From Burkholderiales bacterium (lineage in GTDB: Bacteria > Pseudomonadota > Gammaproteobacteria > Burkholderiales > Burkholderiaceae_C), in the NCBI GenBank assembly GCA_005793295.1, contig SXSX01000194.1, positions 1-8,386 of the forward strand: a stretch of 8,386 nucleotides of DNA, given 5' to 3'. The translations under genes and the position numbers were made by a program. Position 1 is the first letter of the stretch. Every line of letters starts with the position of its first letter. The notes beneath the pieces are model-generated. The model did not search any database. It was not told where the DNA came from and saw only the letters and a list, made by a program, of their open reading frames with translations. Positions 1 through 6,342 of the stretch are shown piece by piece.

Positions 1-1847
1 CGATCGGCGGCATTGGCAAAGGGCATTTGGTTAAAGAGGTGGATGCATTGGGCGGCGCCATGGCTTTGGCCACCGACGAAAGCGGGATCCAATTTCGCAT
101 CCTGAACTCTAGCAAGGGCCCCGCCGTTCGCGCAACCCGCGCCCAAGCCGATCGCGTTTTGTACAAAGCGGCGGTGCGTCGCATATTAGAAAATCAGCCG
201 AACCTGTGGCTCTTTCAGCAAGCGGTGGATGACCTGGTGGTCGAAGGCGGCCGCGTGACCGGCGCAGTTACCCAGATCGGCATTACCTTTCGCGCTAAGA
301 CCGTGGTCCTGACGGCAGGGACTTTTTTAGACGGCAAGATTCATGTAGGCATGAACCACTATGCCGCTGGTCGAGCGGGCGATCCGCCTGCTGCCCGTTT
401 GAGCGCCCACTTGAAAGAATTGCAATTGCCGCAGGGCCGACTCAAGACGGGAACCCCTCCGAGATTGGACGGGCGATCGATTGACTTTAGCAAGTGCCTG
501 GAGCAGCCGGGCGATGGGATGGCTGGGGGCATGAGCCCCGCCATGCCGGTGTTTAGTTTCATGGGCCGGGTAGAGCAACACCCGCAGCAAATGCCGTGCT
601 GGATCACCCACACCAACGCCCGCACCCATGACATTATTCGCAGCGGGTTTGACCGCAGCCCGATGTTAACCGGTCAGATTGAAGGCGTGGGCCCGCGCTA
701 CTGCCCCAGTGTGGAAGACAAAGTGAACCGCTTTGCGGACAAAGAAAGCCACCAAATTTTCTTAGAGCCCGAAGGCCTTACCACCCACGAGTACTACCCC
801 AACGGAATTTCCACCAGCCTGCCTTTTGACATCCAGCTGGACTTGGTGCGCAGCATGCAAGGCCTGGAAAATGCCCATATCTTGCGCCCGGGCTACGCCA
901 TTGAGTACGATTATTTTGACCCCCGCTCACTCAAGAGCAGCTTTGAAACGCGCCAGATTGGCGGTTTGTTTTTTGCGGGGCAGATCAACGGAACCACCGG
1001 CTACGAAGAGGCTGCTGCCCAAGGCTTGTTTGCTGGCGTGAACGCCGCATTGCAAGCGGGCGCTCAAACCGCCTGGACCAGTGACACCTGGTTGCCCGGA
1101 AGAGACGAGGCCTACTTGGGTGTCTTAGTGGACGACTTGATCACCAAAGGCGTGACCGAGCCCTACCGCATGTTTACCAGCCGCGCGGAGTTTCGCCTGC
1201 AATTACGCGAAGACAACGCCGATGTCCGGCTGACCGAAGTCGGGCGCAAACTCGGCCTCGTGGGCGACGCCCGTTGGGATGCCTTTTGCCGGAAGCGGGA
1301 CGCTGTTTCACGTGAAACAGAGCGCCTGCGATCCATTTGGGTCAACCCTAATAACCTGCCGGCCAGCGAATCTCTCCGGGTGCTGGGCAAGGAAATAGAC
1401 CACGAGTACAACCTGGGCGAACTGCTCAGACGTCCGGATGTGGGTTATGCCGCTTTGATGGGTCTGGACGGCGGAAAGTATGCCAGCGGCGAATTGCCGG
1501 TGCAGCCCAGCGGCGGAGATGTTTTTGTGGCAGGGGTGATTGAACAGGTAGAAATTGCTGCCAAATACTCTGGCTACATTGACCGCCAAAAAGAAGAAGT
1601 CGGGCGCGCAGCGCACTATGAAAACCTGCGTTTGCCGGACGACTTGGATTATCTGCAAGTCGGTGCCTTAAGTATCGAAGCGCGCCAGCGCCTTAATCAG
1701 TTGCGCCCCGAAACCTTGGGGCAGGCCTCGCGCATGTCGGGCATCACGCCCGCTACTATTTCCTTGTTGCTGATTCACCTTAAAAAGGGCAACTTCCGCG
1801 GCTTTGCCACTAAGCGCGAAGAGGGCGTTGCGAAGGCCCTGGCCTGA
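1..1847 (+). CDS. mnmG: MnmG (GidA), tRNA uridine-34 5-carboxymethylaminomethyl modification enzyme, 5'-truncated
   Basis: FAD-dependent cytoplasmic enzyme that, with MnmE, installs the (carboxymethyl)aminomethyl group at C5 of the wobble uridine of certain tRNAs. The reading frame is open from base 3, starting IGGIGKGHLVKEVDALGG, a block lying near residue 55 of the E. coli protein. The N-terminal FAD-binding GxGxxG and true start are therefore upstream of the window; the TTG at 27 is not the start. The visible 614 residues run to the normal C-terminus. Family signatures seen include GRLKTGTPPR, MPVFSFMG, GPRYCPSVEDKV, AGQINGTTGYEEAAAQG and EPYRMFTSRAEFRL, with the C-terminal MnmE/tRNA-interacting helical region ending in SRMSGITPATISLLL. 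Compared with E. coli there is a small Gly/Met-rich insertion (near GDGMAGGMSP). A perfect parS palindrome at 1304-1319 is translated as part of AVSRETE. The stop overlaps the rsmG start by one base. Identification is near certain. Confidence 0.97.
   Translation, partial: IGGIGKGHLVKEVDALGGAMALATDESGIQFRILNSSKGPAVRATRAQADRVLYKAAVRRILENQPNLWLFQQAVDDLVVEGGRVTGAVTQIGITFRAKTVVLTAGTFLDGKIHVGMNHYAAGRAGDPPAARLSAHLKELQLPQGRLKTGTPPRLDGRSIDFSKCLEQPGDGMAGGMSPAMPVFSFMGRVEQHPQQMPCWITHTNARTHDIIRSGFDRSPMLTGQIEGVGPRYCPSVEDKVNRFADKESHQIFLEPEGLTTHEYYPNGISTSLPFDIQLDLVRSMQGLENAHILRPGYAIEYDYFDPRSLKSSFETRQIGGLFFAGQINGTTGYEEAAAQGLFAGVNAALQAGAQTAWTSDTWLPGRDEAYLGVLVDDLITKGVTEPYRMFTSRAEFRLQLREDNADVRLTEVGRKLGLVGDARWDAFCRKRDAVSRETERLRSIWVNPNNLPASESLRVLGKEIDHEYNLGELLRRPDVGYAALMGLDGGKYASGELPVQPSGGDVFVAGVIEQVEIAAKYSGYIDRQKEEVGRAAHYENLRLPDDLDYLQVGALSIEARQRLNQLRPETLGQASRMSGITPATISLLLIHLKKGNFRGFATKREEGVAKALA
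1304..1319. promoter_or_regulatory. parS: parS centromere site 1 (perfect palindrome, inside mnmG)
   Basis: The 16 bases TGTTTCACGTGAAACA are a perfect inverted repeat identical to the classical chromosomal parS consensus bound by ParB/Spo0J. With one flanking base each side (C and G) the palindrome reaches 18 bp. It sits inside the mnmG reading frame, where it reads as the residues A-V-S-R-E-T. ParB is encoded about 3.2 kb downstream. Binding is inferred from the exact consensus match and from parA and parB being in the same window. Confidence 0.93.
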
Positions 1848-2509
1848 TGGGTTCTCTTGCAGTCGCTCTGCGCCATGGCGCGGGTGCGTTGGAGTTGGAG
1901 CTGTCCGATGCGCAGATCAGCGCGCTGCTGGACTACATCGCCCTGATCCAAAAGTGGACGCGGGTTTACAACCTCACCGCGGTCCGAGACCCTGAGGAAA
2001 TGTTGACCCACCACGTGCTTGACAGTTTGGCAGTGGTTGCGCCTTTGCGCGGCCAGTTGCAATCCATGGGATTGGATGAATCCATTCGGCTGCTGGATGT
2101 GGGCGCCGGAGCGGGACTGCCTGGGGTGGTTCTAGCTATTTGTTGCCCGACCATGGTGGTGCACTGCGTTGACACTGTCGCCAAGAAAGCGGCTTTCATC
2201 CAGCAGGCCGCCGTGAGTTTGAAGCTCCCTTTGCTGAGCGGAATCCATGCGCGGGTGGAGTCGCTGACCGACCCCTACTCGGTCGTTACTTCCCGCGCCT
2301 TTGCGTCTTTAGCGGACTTCACTCTGTGGTCAAAAGGCGCGCTGGCCGAGCAGGGCGTTTGGATGGCAATGAAGGGCAAGAACCCTGAGGCGGAAGTGGC
2401 GCAATTGCCTGCGGACGTGGCGGTGTTTCACGTGGAACCGTTGGCGGTTCCGGGGCTGGGTGCCGAGCGCTGCATCGTTTGGATGCGCAAAGCCCCAAAG
2501 CTGGCCTAA
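1847..2509 (+). CDS. rsmG: RsmG (GidB), 16S rRNA (guanine-527-N7)-methyltransferase
   Basis: Cytoplasmic SAM-dependent enzyme that methylates N7 of G527 (E. coli numbering) in 16S rRNA; loss of the family enzyme is known to give low-level streptomycin resistance. The 220-residue product compares with 207 in E. coli. Family features are WTRVYNLTAVRDPEEM (37-52), HHVLDS (55-60), the SAM-binding motif I LLDVGAGAGLPGV (82-94), VTSRAFASLADF (147-158), and MKGK (175-178). The ATG at 1847 overlaps the mnmG TGA by one base (TGATG), suggesting translational coupling; a weak purine stretch, GAAGG at 1832-1836, precedes it. The N-terminus is slightly longer than in E. coli. A second parS-like site lies near the 3' end and is translated as VFHVEP. 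Gene order after mnmG is the usual one in proteobacteria. Confidence 0.96.
   Translation: MGSLAVALRHGAGALELELSDAQISALLDYIALIQKWTRVYNLTAVRDPEEMLTHHVLDSLAVVAPLRGQLQSMGLDESIRLLDVGAGAGLPGVVLAICCPTMVVHCVDTVAKKAAFIQQAAVSLKLPLLSGIHARVESLTDPYSVVTSRAFASLADFTLWSKGALAEQGVWMAMKGKNPEAEVAQLPADVAVFHVEPLAVPGLGAERCIVWMRKAPKLA
2424..2439. promoter_or_regulatory. parS: parS-like centromere site 2 (inside rsmG)
   Basis: TGTTTCACGTGGAACC matches the 16-bp parS consensus TGTTTCACGTGAAACA at 14 positions. It differs at position 12 (A to G, a position that varies among known parS sites) and at the outermost 3' base (A to C). The central CACGTG and the TGTTTCAC half are intact. It lies in the rsmG coding region, about 1.1 kb from site 1 and 0.75 kb from site 3. 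ParB binding is inferred and may be weaker than at site 1. Confidence 0.75.
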
Positions 2510-2540
2510 AAACCTAACGTAAACTCGGCGCCTGTTCCAC

Positions 2541-2545
2541 GGGAG
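2541..2545 (+). promoter_or_regulatory. Ribosome-binding site of the LysE-type exporter
   Basis: GGGAG is followed by a five-base spacer and then ATG at 2551. It supports that start, gives the exporter its own initiation signal 41 bases after the rsmG stop, and is one of the clearer Shine-Dalgarno matches in the window. Confidence 0.6.
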
Positions 2546-2550
2546 TTCCC

Positions 2551-3165
2551 ATGCTTGGCGTTACCGACTACGGCACCTTTGTTGTCACCATCATTGTTTT
2601 TTTGCTCATTCCTGGCCCCGGTAATTTGGCCTTGGTTTTGTCGACCAGCAAGGGCGGCTTTCGCGGTGGCTTGGCAGCAACGGCAGGCGTGATTCTCGGG
2701 GACCAGGTGTTGATGTGGTTGGCGGTGGCAGGAGTCGCCGCTTTGTTGGCGGCGTACCCGGCAGCTTTCCATGTCGTGCAGTGGGTGGGTGCAGGTTACT
2801 TGGCGTGGTTGGGCGGATTTATGCTGACGGCCAAGCCGGGGGCGACACCCGTTTTAAATATTCGCCCCCGCCAGTTTTTGCGCCAAGCCTTTTTTATTAC
2901 CCTTTTGAACCCCAAAGCTATTTTGTTTTACATGGCGTTCTTCCCTTTGTTTGTCGATCCACAGCGCCAACAGGGTTTGGTCACCTATGCATTTATGGCC
3001 GCAACGATTGCAGTGCTGACCTTTTTGTATGGCCTAGCCGCAACGCTGATTACCCACTTCTTTGCGGAACGCGTTCGCGCTAATCCCAAAATCTCCTTGG
3101 TTTTAGAGAAGGTGGCGGGCGTCTTTTTAATCGGTTTTGGCGTGAAGTTGGTGGCGTCGCAGTGA
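2551..3165 (+). CDS. LysE/RhtB-family amino-acid exporter (translocator)
   Basis: A 204-residue inner-membrane protein of the LysE/RhtB superfamily, whose members export amino acids or derivatives such as lysine, homoserine or threonine. The length fits the family (about 200-210). About six hydrophobic segments are visible, near residues 8-30, 41-68, 73-93, 114-134, 144-168 and 185-202. The family hallmark PGPGN is at 21-25 in the first segment, and LLNPKAILFYMAFFP (118-132) is the conserved block in the second half. The ATG is supported by GGGAG five bases upstream. The gene lies between rsmG and parA on the same strand, so it may be co-transcribed with them, but no link to chromosome partition is known to me. 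The substrate cannot be told from sequence. Confidence 0.92.
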   Translation: MLGVTDYGTFVVTIIVFLLIPGPGNLALVLSTSKGGFRGGLAATAGVILGDQVLMWLAVAGVAALLAAYPAAFHVVQWVGAGYLAWLGGFMLTAKPGATPVLNIRPRQFLRQAFFITLLNPKAILFYMAFFPLFVDPQRQQGLVTYAFMAATIAVLTFLYGLAATLITHFFAERVRANPKISLVLEKVAGVFLIGFGVKLVASQ

Positions 3166-3174
3166 GCTGCGCTG

Positions 3175-3190
3175 TGTTCCACGTGAAACC
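3175..3190. promoter_or_regulatory. parS: parS-like centromere site 3 (upstream of parA)
   Basis: TGTTCCACGTGAAACC lies in the 56-base gap between the exporter and parA, 31 bases before the parA ATG. It differs from the consensus at position 5 (T to C, a naturally variable position) and at the last base (A to C); CACGTGAAAC is intact. Unlike the other two sites it is not in a coding region. Besides acting as a ParB loading site, it occupies most of the upstream half of this gap, so bound ParB could affect transcription into parA; that regulatory idea is inference. Confidence 0.8.
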
Positions 3191-3221
3191 CTTCTTTTTC
3201 TTTATCTTGTGAACTAAACCC

Positions 3222-4010
3222 ATGGCCAAAATATTCTGTGTTGCAAATCAAAAGGGCGGCGTCGGTAAAACCACGACGACCGTCAACTTGGCCGCTGGCC
3301 TGGCCAAAGTGGGTCAGCGGGTGTTGATGATTGACCTAGACCCTCAGGGCAATGCCACCATGGGCTCGGGCGTGGACAAGCGAACATTGGAGTTAACGGT
3401 GTACGACGTGCTGCTGGAGTCCGCCTCGATTGCGGAAGCCCGCCAACGCAGCGATAAATTAGTGGGAACAGACTACAGCTACGACATCTTGGGTGCCAAC
3501 CGCGAGCTCGCAGGTGCGGAGGTAGAAATGGTCGAGCTTGAGCGGCGCGAGCGGCGCCTAAAGACGGCCTTGGCAGCGGTGGATTCCGAGTATGACTTTG
3601 TGTTGATTGACTGCCCGCCGTCTTTGTCGATGCTAACGCTCAACGGTTTGTGCTGCGCCCACGGCGTGATCGTTCCTATGCAGTGCGAGTACTTCGCACT
3701 CGAAGGGCTGACCGATTTGGTGAACACCATCAAACAAGTCAAAGCCAACCTCAACGATGATCTTCAAATCATTGGTTTGCTGCGTGTCATGTTTGACCCC
3801 CGCATTACTTTGCAACAACAAGTCAGCGATCAACTCAAAGCCCACTTTGGCGACAAAGTGTTTGACGCCGTGATCCCGCGCAATGTGCGCTTGGCCGAAG
3901 CGCCAAGTTACGGTTTGCCTGGCGTGGTGTTTGATCCTGCCTCCAAGGGCGCGCAAGCGTTTGTGACCTTTGCCCAAGAGATGGTTCAGCGTATCGCTGC
4001 GTTGAAGTGA
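3222..4010 (+). CDS. parA: ParA (Soj-type) chromosome partition ATPase
   Basis: ATP-dependent, nucleoid-binding partner of ParB that moves or positions origin-proximal parS complexes during chromosome segregation. The 262-residue product has the short chromosomal ParA form with no N-terminal helix-turn-helix, unlike plasmid P1-type ParA. It carries the deviant Walker A box QKGGVGKTTTT (10-20, with signature Lys11 and catalytic-site Lys16), the Walker A' region MIDLDPQGNAT (36-46), Walker B FVLIDCPPS (126-134), and the family block IPRNVRLAEAPSYG (218-231). The start at 3222 gives the canonical MAKIFCVANQKGG. No good Shine-Dalgarno precedes it; the leader is a pyrimidine tract (3189-3208). A parS-like site lies just upstream. 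The stop overlaps the next gene's GTG start, and parB follows after one intervening gene. Confidence 0.97.
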   Translation: MAKIFCVANQKGGVGKTTTTVNLAAGLAKVGQRVLMIDLDPQGNATMGSGVDKRTLELTVYDVLLESASIAEARQRSDKLVGTDYSYDILGANRELAGAEVEMVELERRERRLKTALAAVDSEYDFVLIDCPPSLSMLTLNGLCCAHGVIVPMQCEYFALEGLTDLVNTIKQVKANLNDDLQIIGLLRVMFDPRITLQQQVSDQLKAHFGDKVFDAVIPRNVRLAEAPSYGLPGVVFDPASKGAQAFVTFAQEMVQRIAALK

Positions 4011-4540
4011 CCGCAATGCAGGTGCTTCTTTTGCCGGGTTGGCAAAACTCGGGCCCCGACCATTGGCAAAGCCATTGGGAGCAGCATTTTGGGGGTGTCC
4101 GCGTGGAGCAACACGACTGGATGCAACCTCTGCGCGGGGATTGGATCGCCCGGTTGGAAGACGTGCTGCTGAGCCAATCTGGCCCGAGCGTTTTGGTGGC
4201 GCACAGCTTGGGTTGCTTGTTGGTCGCCGCGTGGGCAGCGCATTCACGCAACACCCATTTGGTCTGCGCCGCAATGTTAGTAGCTCCTGGTGATGCCGAG
4301 CGCGAAGAGCTGCAACCGGTTTTAAAAAGCTGGTCGCCCATTGTGCTGCAGCCCTTGCCCTTTAAAAGCCTTTTGCTTGGCAGCCACAACGATCCGTATT
4401 GCAGCTTGGCACGTGCCAAGATGTTCGCTGATGCGTGGGGCTCGCTGTGGCACGACTACGGACACGCGGGGCACATCAATGCCGAATCAAATTTGGGCAA
4501 CTGGCCAGAAGGCCGAGCGCTTCTTCAATCATTGTTATAA
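4007..4540 (+). CDS. RBBP9/YdeN-family alpha/beta serine hydrolase
   Basis: A predicted cytoplasmic serine hydrolase of 177 residues, close to the usual size of the RBBP9/YdeN group of small alpha/beta hydrolases. It begins with the strand and oxyanion-loop region LLLPGWQNSGPDHW (7-20). The nucleophile elbow is AHSLG (65-69), Ser67 being the likely nucleophile. The predicted acid is Asp129 in GSHNDPY, and the histidine lies in GHAGHINAE (152-160), probably His156 by analogy with GHF in human RBBP9. There is no signal peptide. The GTG at 4007 overlaps the parA TGA as GTGA, implying translational coupling; an alternative ATG lies at 4016. It ends 17 bases before parB, so it sits inside the parA-parB pair. 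Substrate and any role in partition are unknown. Confidence 0.9.
   Translation: MTAMQVLLLPGWQNSGPDHWQSHWEQHFGGVRVEQHDWMQPLRGDWIARLEDVLLSQSGPSVLVAHSLGCLLVAAWAAHSRNTHLVCAAMLVAPGDAEREELQPVLKSWSPIVLQPLPFKSLLLGSHNDPYCSLARAKMFADAWGSLWHDYGHAGHINAESNLGNWPEGRALLQSLL
4405..4420. repeat. Perfect 16-bp palindrome with CACGTG core
   Basis: CTTGGCACGTGCCAAG is a perfect inverted repeat within the hydrolase gene, coding for L-A-R-A-K and part of the preceding Ser codon. It shares the CACGTG core with parS, but its flanks (CTTGG/CCAAG) differ from TGTTT/AAACA at most positions, so it is not called parS. It may be coincidental. Confidence 0.4.
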
Positions 4541-4544
4541 ATAT

Positions 4545-4549
4545 AAGGA
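4545..4549 (+). promoter_or_regulatory. Ribosome-binding site that fixes the parB start
   Basis: AAGGA (within ATAAGGAA) lies eight bases before the ATG at 4558. The open frame extends a further 41 codons upstream, but that extension runs through the hydrolase gene in another frame and has no ParB-like residues, so this Shine-Dalgarno and the ParB-typical KGLGMGLEALL N-terminus decide the start at 4558. Confidence 0.7.
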
Positions 4550-4557
4550 ACGCCACC

Positions 4558-5511
4558 ATGGTGACTAAAAAACCAAAAGGACTTGGAATGGGCTTAGAGG
4601 CCTTGCTTGGACCCAAAGTCAAAGAGCGCGTTTTAGAGGATGGCACTGATGTGCAATTGCCCACGAGCTTGCCTTTGGGCGACTTGGTCGCGGGTGTTTA
4701 CCAGCCACGCACGCACATGGATGAAGGCGCTTTGTACGAGTTAGCGGAAAGCATCAAAGCCCAAGGCATCATGCAGCCCATCTTGGTTCGCCAATTGGAT
4801 GAAGACCAAGCCAAGCCGCACCGCAGCGCTGGCTCTAACCGCCCCGTTTTTGAAATCATTGCCGGCGAGCGGCGTTTTCGTGCAGCAAAATTAGCCGGGC
4901 TTGAGCGCGTGCCAGTATTGGTGCGCAATGTGCCTAACGAAGCCGCAGCGGCAATGGCTTTGATAGAAAACATGCAGCGCGAAGATCTCAATCCGCTCGA
5001 AGAAGCCCAAGGTTTGCAGCGCTTAATCAAAGAGTTTGGACTCACCCATGAGGCTGCAGCCCAAGCGGTGGGCCGCTCGCGCAGCGCCGCATCCAACTTG
5101 ATGCGTCTGCTCAATCTGGCCGAGCCGGTGCAAACCATGTTGATGGCGGGCGATCTCGATATGGGTCACGCGCGGGCCTTGCTCGCGCTAGATCGCGCAA
5201 CCCAAATTACCGCGGCCAATCAAATCGCAAGTAAAAAACTCTCAGTACGTGAATCCGAAAGCTTAGTCAAAAAACTCAGCGCAGAATTTTCTTTAACGTC
5301 TACCAAACCCAAGAAAGAAAAATCGCGCGATATCAAACGGGTGGAAGAAGAGCTGTCTGACTTACTCATGGCGCAGGTAGATGTGCATATCAAAAAACGC
5401 GTGAAGCGTGCAGGCCGATTTGAAGAAATGGGCGAATTGGTAATTCAATTTTCTTCGCTCGAGGAACTCAACGGTTTGATTGAGCGTCTCTCGCCTAACG
5501 CCAACCGCTAA
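4558..5511 (+). CDS. parB: ParB (Spo0J-type) centromere-binding CTPase
   Basis: CTP-dependent DNA clamp that loads at parS, spreads along neighbouring DNA and stimulates ParA. The 317-residue product is of typical length. In order: the N-terminal ParA-contacting segment KGLGMGLEALLG (7-18); the ParB N-terminal CTP-binding domain with GVYQPR (46-51), IKAQGIMQPILVR (66-78) and the CTP-binding box IAGERRFRAAK (101-111); IENMQREDLNPLEEA (136-150); the parS-reading helix-turn-helix around GLTHEAAAQAVGRSRSAASN (161-180); DMGHARALL (201-209); a basic lysine-rich linker (about 225-262); and a C-terminal dimerisation domain (about 262-313). The DNA of the linker is visibly richer in A than the rest. 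The start is set by AAGGA at 4545. Three parS-like sites lie upstream within 3.3 kb. No convincing terminator follows; only a short AGCG/CGCT repeat abuts the stop. Confidence 0.96.
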   Translation: MVTKKPKGLGMGLEALLGPKVKERVLEDGTDVQLPTSLPLGDLVAGVYQPRTHMDEGALYELAESIKAQGIMQPILVRQLDEDQAKPHRSAGSNRPVFEIIAGERRFRAAKLAGLERVPVLVRNVPNEAAAAMALIENMQREDLNPLEEAQGLQRLIKEFGLTHEAAAQAVGRSRSAASNLMRLLNLAEPVQTMLMAGDLDMGHARALLALDRATQITAANQIASKKLSVRESESLVKKLSAEFSLTSTKPKKEKSRDIKRVEEELSDLLMAQVDVHIKKRVKRAGRFEEMGELVIQFSSLEELNGLIERLSPNANR

Positions 5512-5541
5512 GCGCTCGCTGCTAAACGATCTTTATCAACC

Positions 5542-6342
5542 ATGTCAGACCCAGCCCCCTCTGGTTTAAAACGGCTCAGCGCCGCGCCGCCTTGGCCTCT
5601 GCCTGCGCTCTTGGCTTGGGGTGCTGCGTGGGCCGTGTTTCGCGTCTCGCTCAGTCAAGGTTTGCATGTCGGTTGGGCGTTGTCATTGGCCAGCGCACTG
5701 GGCATCGGCCTGAGTCTGTGGGGGAATTCGTGGTGGCGCAAAGGGCTGATTGCCGCCGGGTTTCCGGTGTCCTTGGCCTTTACCTTGCCGATGCTCGGCT
5801 TGGGCGATCTGCCTGCTTGGGTGTGGCTTTTGCCCATGGCCTTGATGCTGTTGGTGTACCCCATCAACACCTGGTCGGATGCCCCCTTGTTTCCGACACC
5901 CGCGAACGCGCTCTTGGATTTGCCAGCGCATGCACCTTTGAAATCGGGAGCCAAAGTATTGGATGCGGGTTGCGGTTTAGGCCACGGCCTTCGCGCCTTG
6001 CGCCGTGCTTATCCTAAAGCCCAGTTTTATGGCATCGAGTGGAGCGCCATGCTGCGGTGGGTGTGCGCTTTGCGTTTGCCATGGGCGCGGATCACACGCG
6101 GTGATATTTGGGCAGCGGATTGGTCAGGCTACCAAATGGTTTACCTCTTTCAGCGGCCTGAGAGCATGCCCCGCGCGTCTCAAAAAGCCCACCAGGAATT
6201 GCGTTCGGGCGCGTGGTTGGTAAGCCTCGATTTTGAAGCCGACGAACTCACCCCAACAGCAAGCTATACCGCGCCCAATGGTAAAACGGTGTGGCTCTAT
6301 CGCGCCCCTTTTCAATGGAACAAAAACCATGGCACTCATTAA
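5542..6342 (+). CDS. Membrane-anchored class I SAM-dependent methyltransferase
   Basis: A 266-residue protein in two parts. Residues about 19-110 are strongly hydrophobic, with perhaps three or four membrane segments (near 19-38, 43-60, 67-87 and 90-108) separated by short loops including NSWWRKG. Residues about 115-257 form a Rossmann-type methyltransferase: motif I is KVLDAGCGLGHGL (138-150), the acidic end of strand 2 is Glu166 in FYGIEWS, GDIW is at 187-190, and strand 4 is YQMVYLF (197-203). The enzyme would be held at the inner membrane with its catalytic part probably cytoplasmic. The substrate is unknown; no motif points to a lipid, protein or small-molecule target. The ATG at 5542 is 30 bases after parB. 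The last 14 bases overlap the next gene, suggesting co-transcription with the dehydrogenase. Confidence 0.82.
   Translation: MSDPAPSGLKRLSAAPPWPLPALLAWGAAWAVFRVSLSQGLHVGWALSLASALGIGLSLWGNSWWRKGLIAAGFPVSLAFTLPMLGLGDLPAWVWLLPMALMLLVYPINTWSDAPLFPTPANALLDLPAHAPLKSGAKVLDAGCGLGHGLRALRRAYPKAQFYGIEWSAMLRWVCALRLPWARITRGDIWAADWSGYQMVYLFQRPESMPRASQKAHQELRSGAWLVSLDFEADELTPTASYTAPNGKTVWLYRAPFQWNKNHGTH

Noticed and set aside
2012..2017. CACGTG core inside rsmG
   Set aside because: The flanks do not resemble parS arms, and the bases encode the conserved HHVLDS block of RsmG.
2533..2548. TGTTCCAC start of a possible fourth parS site just before the exporter gene
   Set aside because: Only the left half matches. 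The core reads CACGGG rather than CACGTG and the right arm is lost; the bases mostly serve as the exporter's ribosome-binding site.
3633..4419. Long minus-strand open frames (213 and 194 codons) opposite parA and the hydrolase
   Set aside because: They lie antisense to two well-supported genes, show no recognisable motif, and have low-complexity composition typical of shadow frames in GC-rich DNA.
4435..4557. N-terminal extension of ParB by 41 codons
   Set aside because: It overlaps the hydrolase gene in another frame, has no ParB-like residues, and the strong AAGGA and typical N-terminus support the start at 4558.
4552..4561. GCCACCATGG, an exact match to the eukaryotic Kozak start context, at parB
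   Set aside because: It is a bacterial gene with a proper Shine-Dalgarno upstream, so the match is coincidental.
5507..5541. Terminator after parB
   Set aside because: The only repeat is a 4-bp AGCG/CGCT with no T run, which is too weak to call.
6233..6328. N-terminal extension of the alcohol dehydrogenase by 32 codons
   Set aside because: It runs through the methyltransferase C-terminal coding region and would put unrelated residues ahead of a normal Fe-ADH N-terminus.
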